From Bradyrhizobium yuanmingense (GTDB lineage: Bacteria > Pseudomonadota > Alphaproteobacteria > Rhizobiales > Xanthobacteraceae): a DNA stretch of 64,000 nucleotides. The position numbers and the translations under genes are program-made. The DNA lies in contig NZ_FMAE01000004.1 in assembly GCF_900094575.1 (NCBI RefSeq), forward strand, positions 62,001-126,000, given 5' to 3'. Numbering within the stretch: position 1 is the stretch's first letter; every line of letters begins with the position of its first letter. Positions 62,866-64,000 of this stretch are shown here, piece after piece. The notes beneath the pieces are model-generated. The model worked only from the letters and a program-made list of their open reading frames with translations, was not told the DNA's origin and ran no database searches.

Positions 62866-63140
62866 TCAGTCGGCGGGATTCCCGATCGGAGCAAACACGT
62901 TGTCAGCATCCTGGCCGGCAGCGCGGCCGAGATTGGCGCAGAGCTTGCGGAGCGAATTCGACTGCGGCCAGTGACGGGCTCGCACAGTCCTTCTGCATTC
63001 TGCCTCAACGGATGGATGCCGCAGATATCGGTGCTTTGCATGAAGACCCAGAAGTTGGGGTGGGCCTCAGCGCTCTTTTTGCGTTCGGAGATGACGTCGA
63101 TGCAGGCCAGAATGCAGACACAAATGGGCAGCTTGCGTGA
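62866..63140 (-). pseudogene. Broken DUF736 gene, inverted relative to the intact copy
   Basis: On the minus strand three pieces of the DUF736 protein are visible in different frames: IDVISERKKSAEAHPNFWVF (compare IDIIPNRDKSAETHPDFRVF), and later LRKLCANLGRAAGQDADNVF and GNPAD-stop (compare PRKLYANLGRAAGQDDDSVF, WNPAD-stop). The N-terminus is missing, and at least one frameshift lies in the middle. Homology to the intact gene goes on beyond the stop, through the GC-rich hairpin, to about 62817. It is a dead duplicate in opposite direction. Confidence 0.8.
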
Positions 63141-63454
63141 CTGCCGCATCATCTCGTGCCGCCGATCGGGGGGCTTGTCCTCATCTGCCGTTCGTGGGTC
63201 CGATCCCCTCATGCGTGGCGAAGAGACCTATGGGAAGCGCTCCGCCTATCAAAACCTTCCCCGCCAGCTTTTTTCCCCGCCGGACGGAAAAGTCCGGCTC
63301 CTCGCGCCCGCTTCGCCTACAAAAAAGCCATCGCCTCAGGTGCTCCGCATGCGCTGCGCCCCGAAGACGGGTTCGAAGGCGTTTCGCTTCCCATCGCGGT
63401 CTCGCCATCGCGAGGGGATCGGCTCCTCGCGGAACAACAGAAGAGGACAAGACC

Positions 63455-63778
63455 ATGACCGCGATCGGATACGTCACCAAGAACGACAACGGCAGCTACA
63501 AGGGTCAGCTCAAGACCGTCTCTATCCGGGCCGACATCGACATCATCCCGAACCGCGACAAGAGCGCCGAGACCCATCCCGACTTCCGAGTCTTCACCCA
63601 AGGCGTCGAGATCGGGGCAGGCTGGATCCGCCGCGGAGAGAACAGCCGCAAGGACTATGTGAGCCTGTCGCTGGCAGCGCCCGAGTTCGGCCCGCGCAAG
63701 CTCTACGCCAATCTCGGCCGCGCCGCCGGCCAGGACGACGACAGCGTGTTCGCGCTGATCTGGAATCCGGCGGACTGA
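63455..63778 (+). CDS. DUF736 family protein
   Basis: A 107-residue protein of the DUF736 family. It begins MTAIGYVTKNDNGSYKGQLK and carries SAETHPDFRVFTQGVEIGAG and RKDYVSLSLAAPEFGPRKLY. Such genes are characteristic of Rhizobiales plasmids and integrative elements, usually near ParB-like and ArdC genes as here, but their function is not known. AGAGGACAAG precedes the ATG. It is followed by a strong hairpin at 63787-63815. Confidence 0.93.
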   Translation: MTAIGYVTKNDNGSYKGQLKTVSIRADIDIIPNRDKSAETHPDFRVFTQGVEIGAGWIRRGENSRKDYVSLSLAAPEFGPRKLYANLGRAAGQDDDSVFALIWNPAD

Positions 63779-63786
63779 CGCCCGTC

Positions 63787-63815
63787 GGCCCCCGCGAGAG
63801 CTGCTCGCGGGGGCC
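63787..63815 (+). terminator. Strong GC hairpin after DUF736
   Basis: GGCCCCCGCGAG-AGCTG-CTCGCGGGGGCC has 12-bp perfect arms, 8 bases after the stop. No T-run follows, but its place suggests transcription end or mRNA stabilisation. A similar hairpin follows the dead copy (about 62829-62857). Confidence 0.6.
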
Positions 63816-63879
63816 GTGCTCTTGCCTCATTTGGACAGAACCATCCAAAGTTGTATGAGTGATTCCGGAGGGACGCTTA

Positions 63880-64000
63880 TTGAACTGGTCGGTGAATTCC
63901 AAGCAGGGCCAATCCGATGATCACGCCGTCTCCTGCCCGACCACGGGTCATGATGGCGGCGACTGGGCGTGGGAGTTCTTGCGGCGGAACGCCGACTATG
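63880..64000 (+). CDS. Plasmid-type transcriptional regulator, N-terminal part only
   Basis: The first 40 codons of a gene that runs out of the window. TTG at 63880 follows GGAGGGA with 6 bases spacing. The end of the visible part, GGDWAWEFLRRNADY, matches the start of the DUF6499/DUF2285-type regulators that stand beside DUF736 genes on Rhizobiales plasmids and ICEs. This supports the mobile-element reading of the right end. Confidence 0.65.
   Translation, partial: MNWSVNSKQGQSDDHAVSCPTTGHDGGDWAWEFLRRNADY

Overview
The window is GC-rich DNA of an alphaproteobacterium. Gene content and protein style point to Rhizobiales, most likely Bradyrhizobium or a close relative; this is inferred, as there is no rRNA or housekeeping gene to fix it. 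About 58 kb is a catabolic region for CoA-activated carboxylic acids. The last 5 kb looks like the start of a plasmid- or ICE-derived segment. In between sits a LuxR/LuxI quorum-sensing pair.

Layout. (A) 1-6547, plus strand: acyl-CoA ligase (3' part), atypical SDR, two adjacent acyl-CoA dehydrogenases, thiolase, nitronate monooxygenase-like flavoprotein, flavin reductase. (B) 6676-16616: thiolase and MFS exporter (minus), divergent from TetR, molybdopterin oxidoreductase, atypical SDR, crotonase, atypical SDR; then a promoter with a built-in operator before a second acyl-CoA ligase. (C) 16704-23411: two orphan periplasmic solute-binding proteins, FAH-family hydrolase, crotonase and class III CoA-transferase, HxlR regulator. 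(D) 23391-28448: three-subunit xanthine-dehydrogenase-type Mo hydroxylase plus a conserved unknown protein (minus), divergent from a second HxlR. (E) 29162-36190: TetR divergent from a feruloyl-CoA-synthetase-like ligase, crotonase, acyl-CoA dehydrogenase, SDR and MaoC hydratase, closed by a strong terminator. (F) 36299-43963: acyl-CoA ligase, LysR, fused hydratase/3-hydroxyacyl-CoA dehydrogenase, ABM monooxygenase, second nitronate monooxygenase-like protein, two unknown proteins. (G) 45048-50213: second copy of the unknown protein, quinone oxidoreductase, third HxlR, thiolase, Old Yellow Enzyme. (H) 50624-56140: AraC divergent from a second crotonase/CoA-transferase pair, then acetoacetyl-CoA synthetase. 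(I) 56652-58792: luxR, lux box, luxI, and a protein with an isochorismatase fold but no catalytic cysteine. (J) 59274-64000: ArdC-like antirestriction protein, large ParB-like protein, tRNA-like remnant, broken DUF736 copy inverted against an intact DUF736 gene, and the start of a plasmid-type regulator.

How it works together. Ligases and CoA-transferases would activate acids, possibly including hydroxycinnamates. Acyl-CoA dehydrogenases, crotonases, 3-hydroxyacyl-CoA dehydrogenase/SDRs and thiolases would run beta-oxidation, with redox flavoproteins and two Mo enzymes for initial or side-chain oxidations. Nearly every module has its own regulator next to a readable inverted or direct repeat. 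Many modules are paralogous copies of one another (ligase, SDR, thiolase, nitronate monooxygenase, crotonase/CoA-transferase, unknown protein), and dead fragments of three families remain between them, so the region looks assembled by repeated duplication, transfer and decay.
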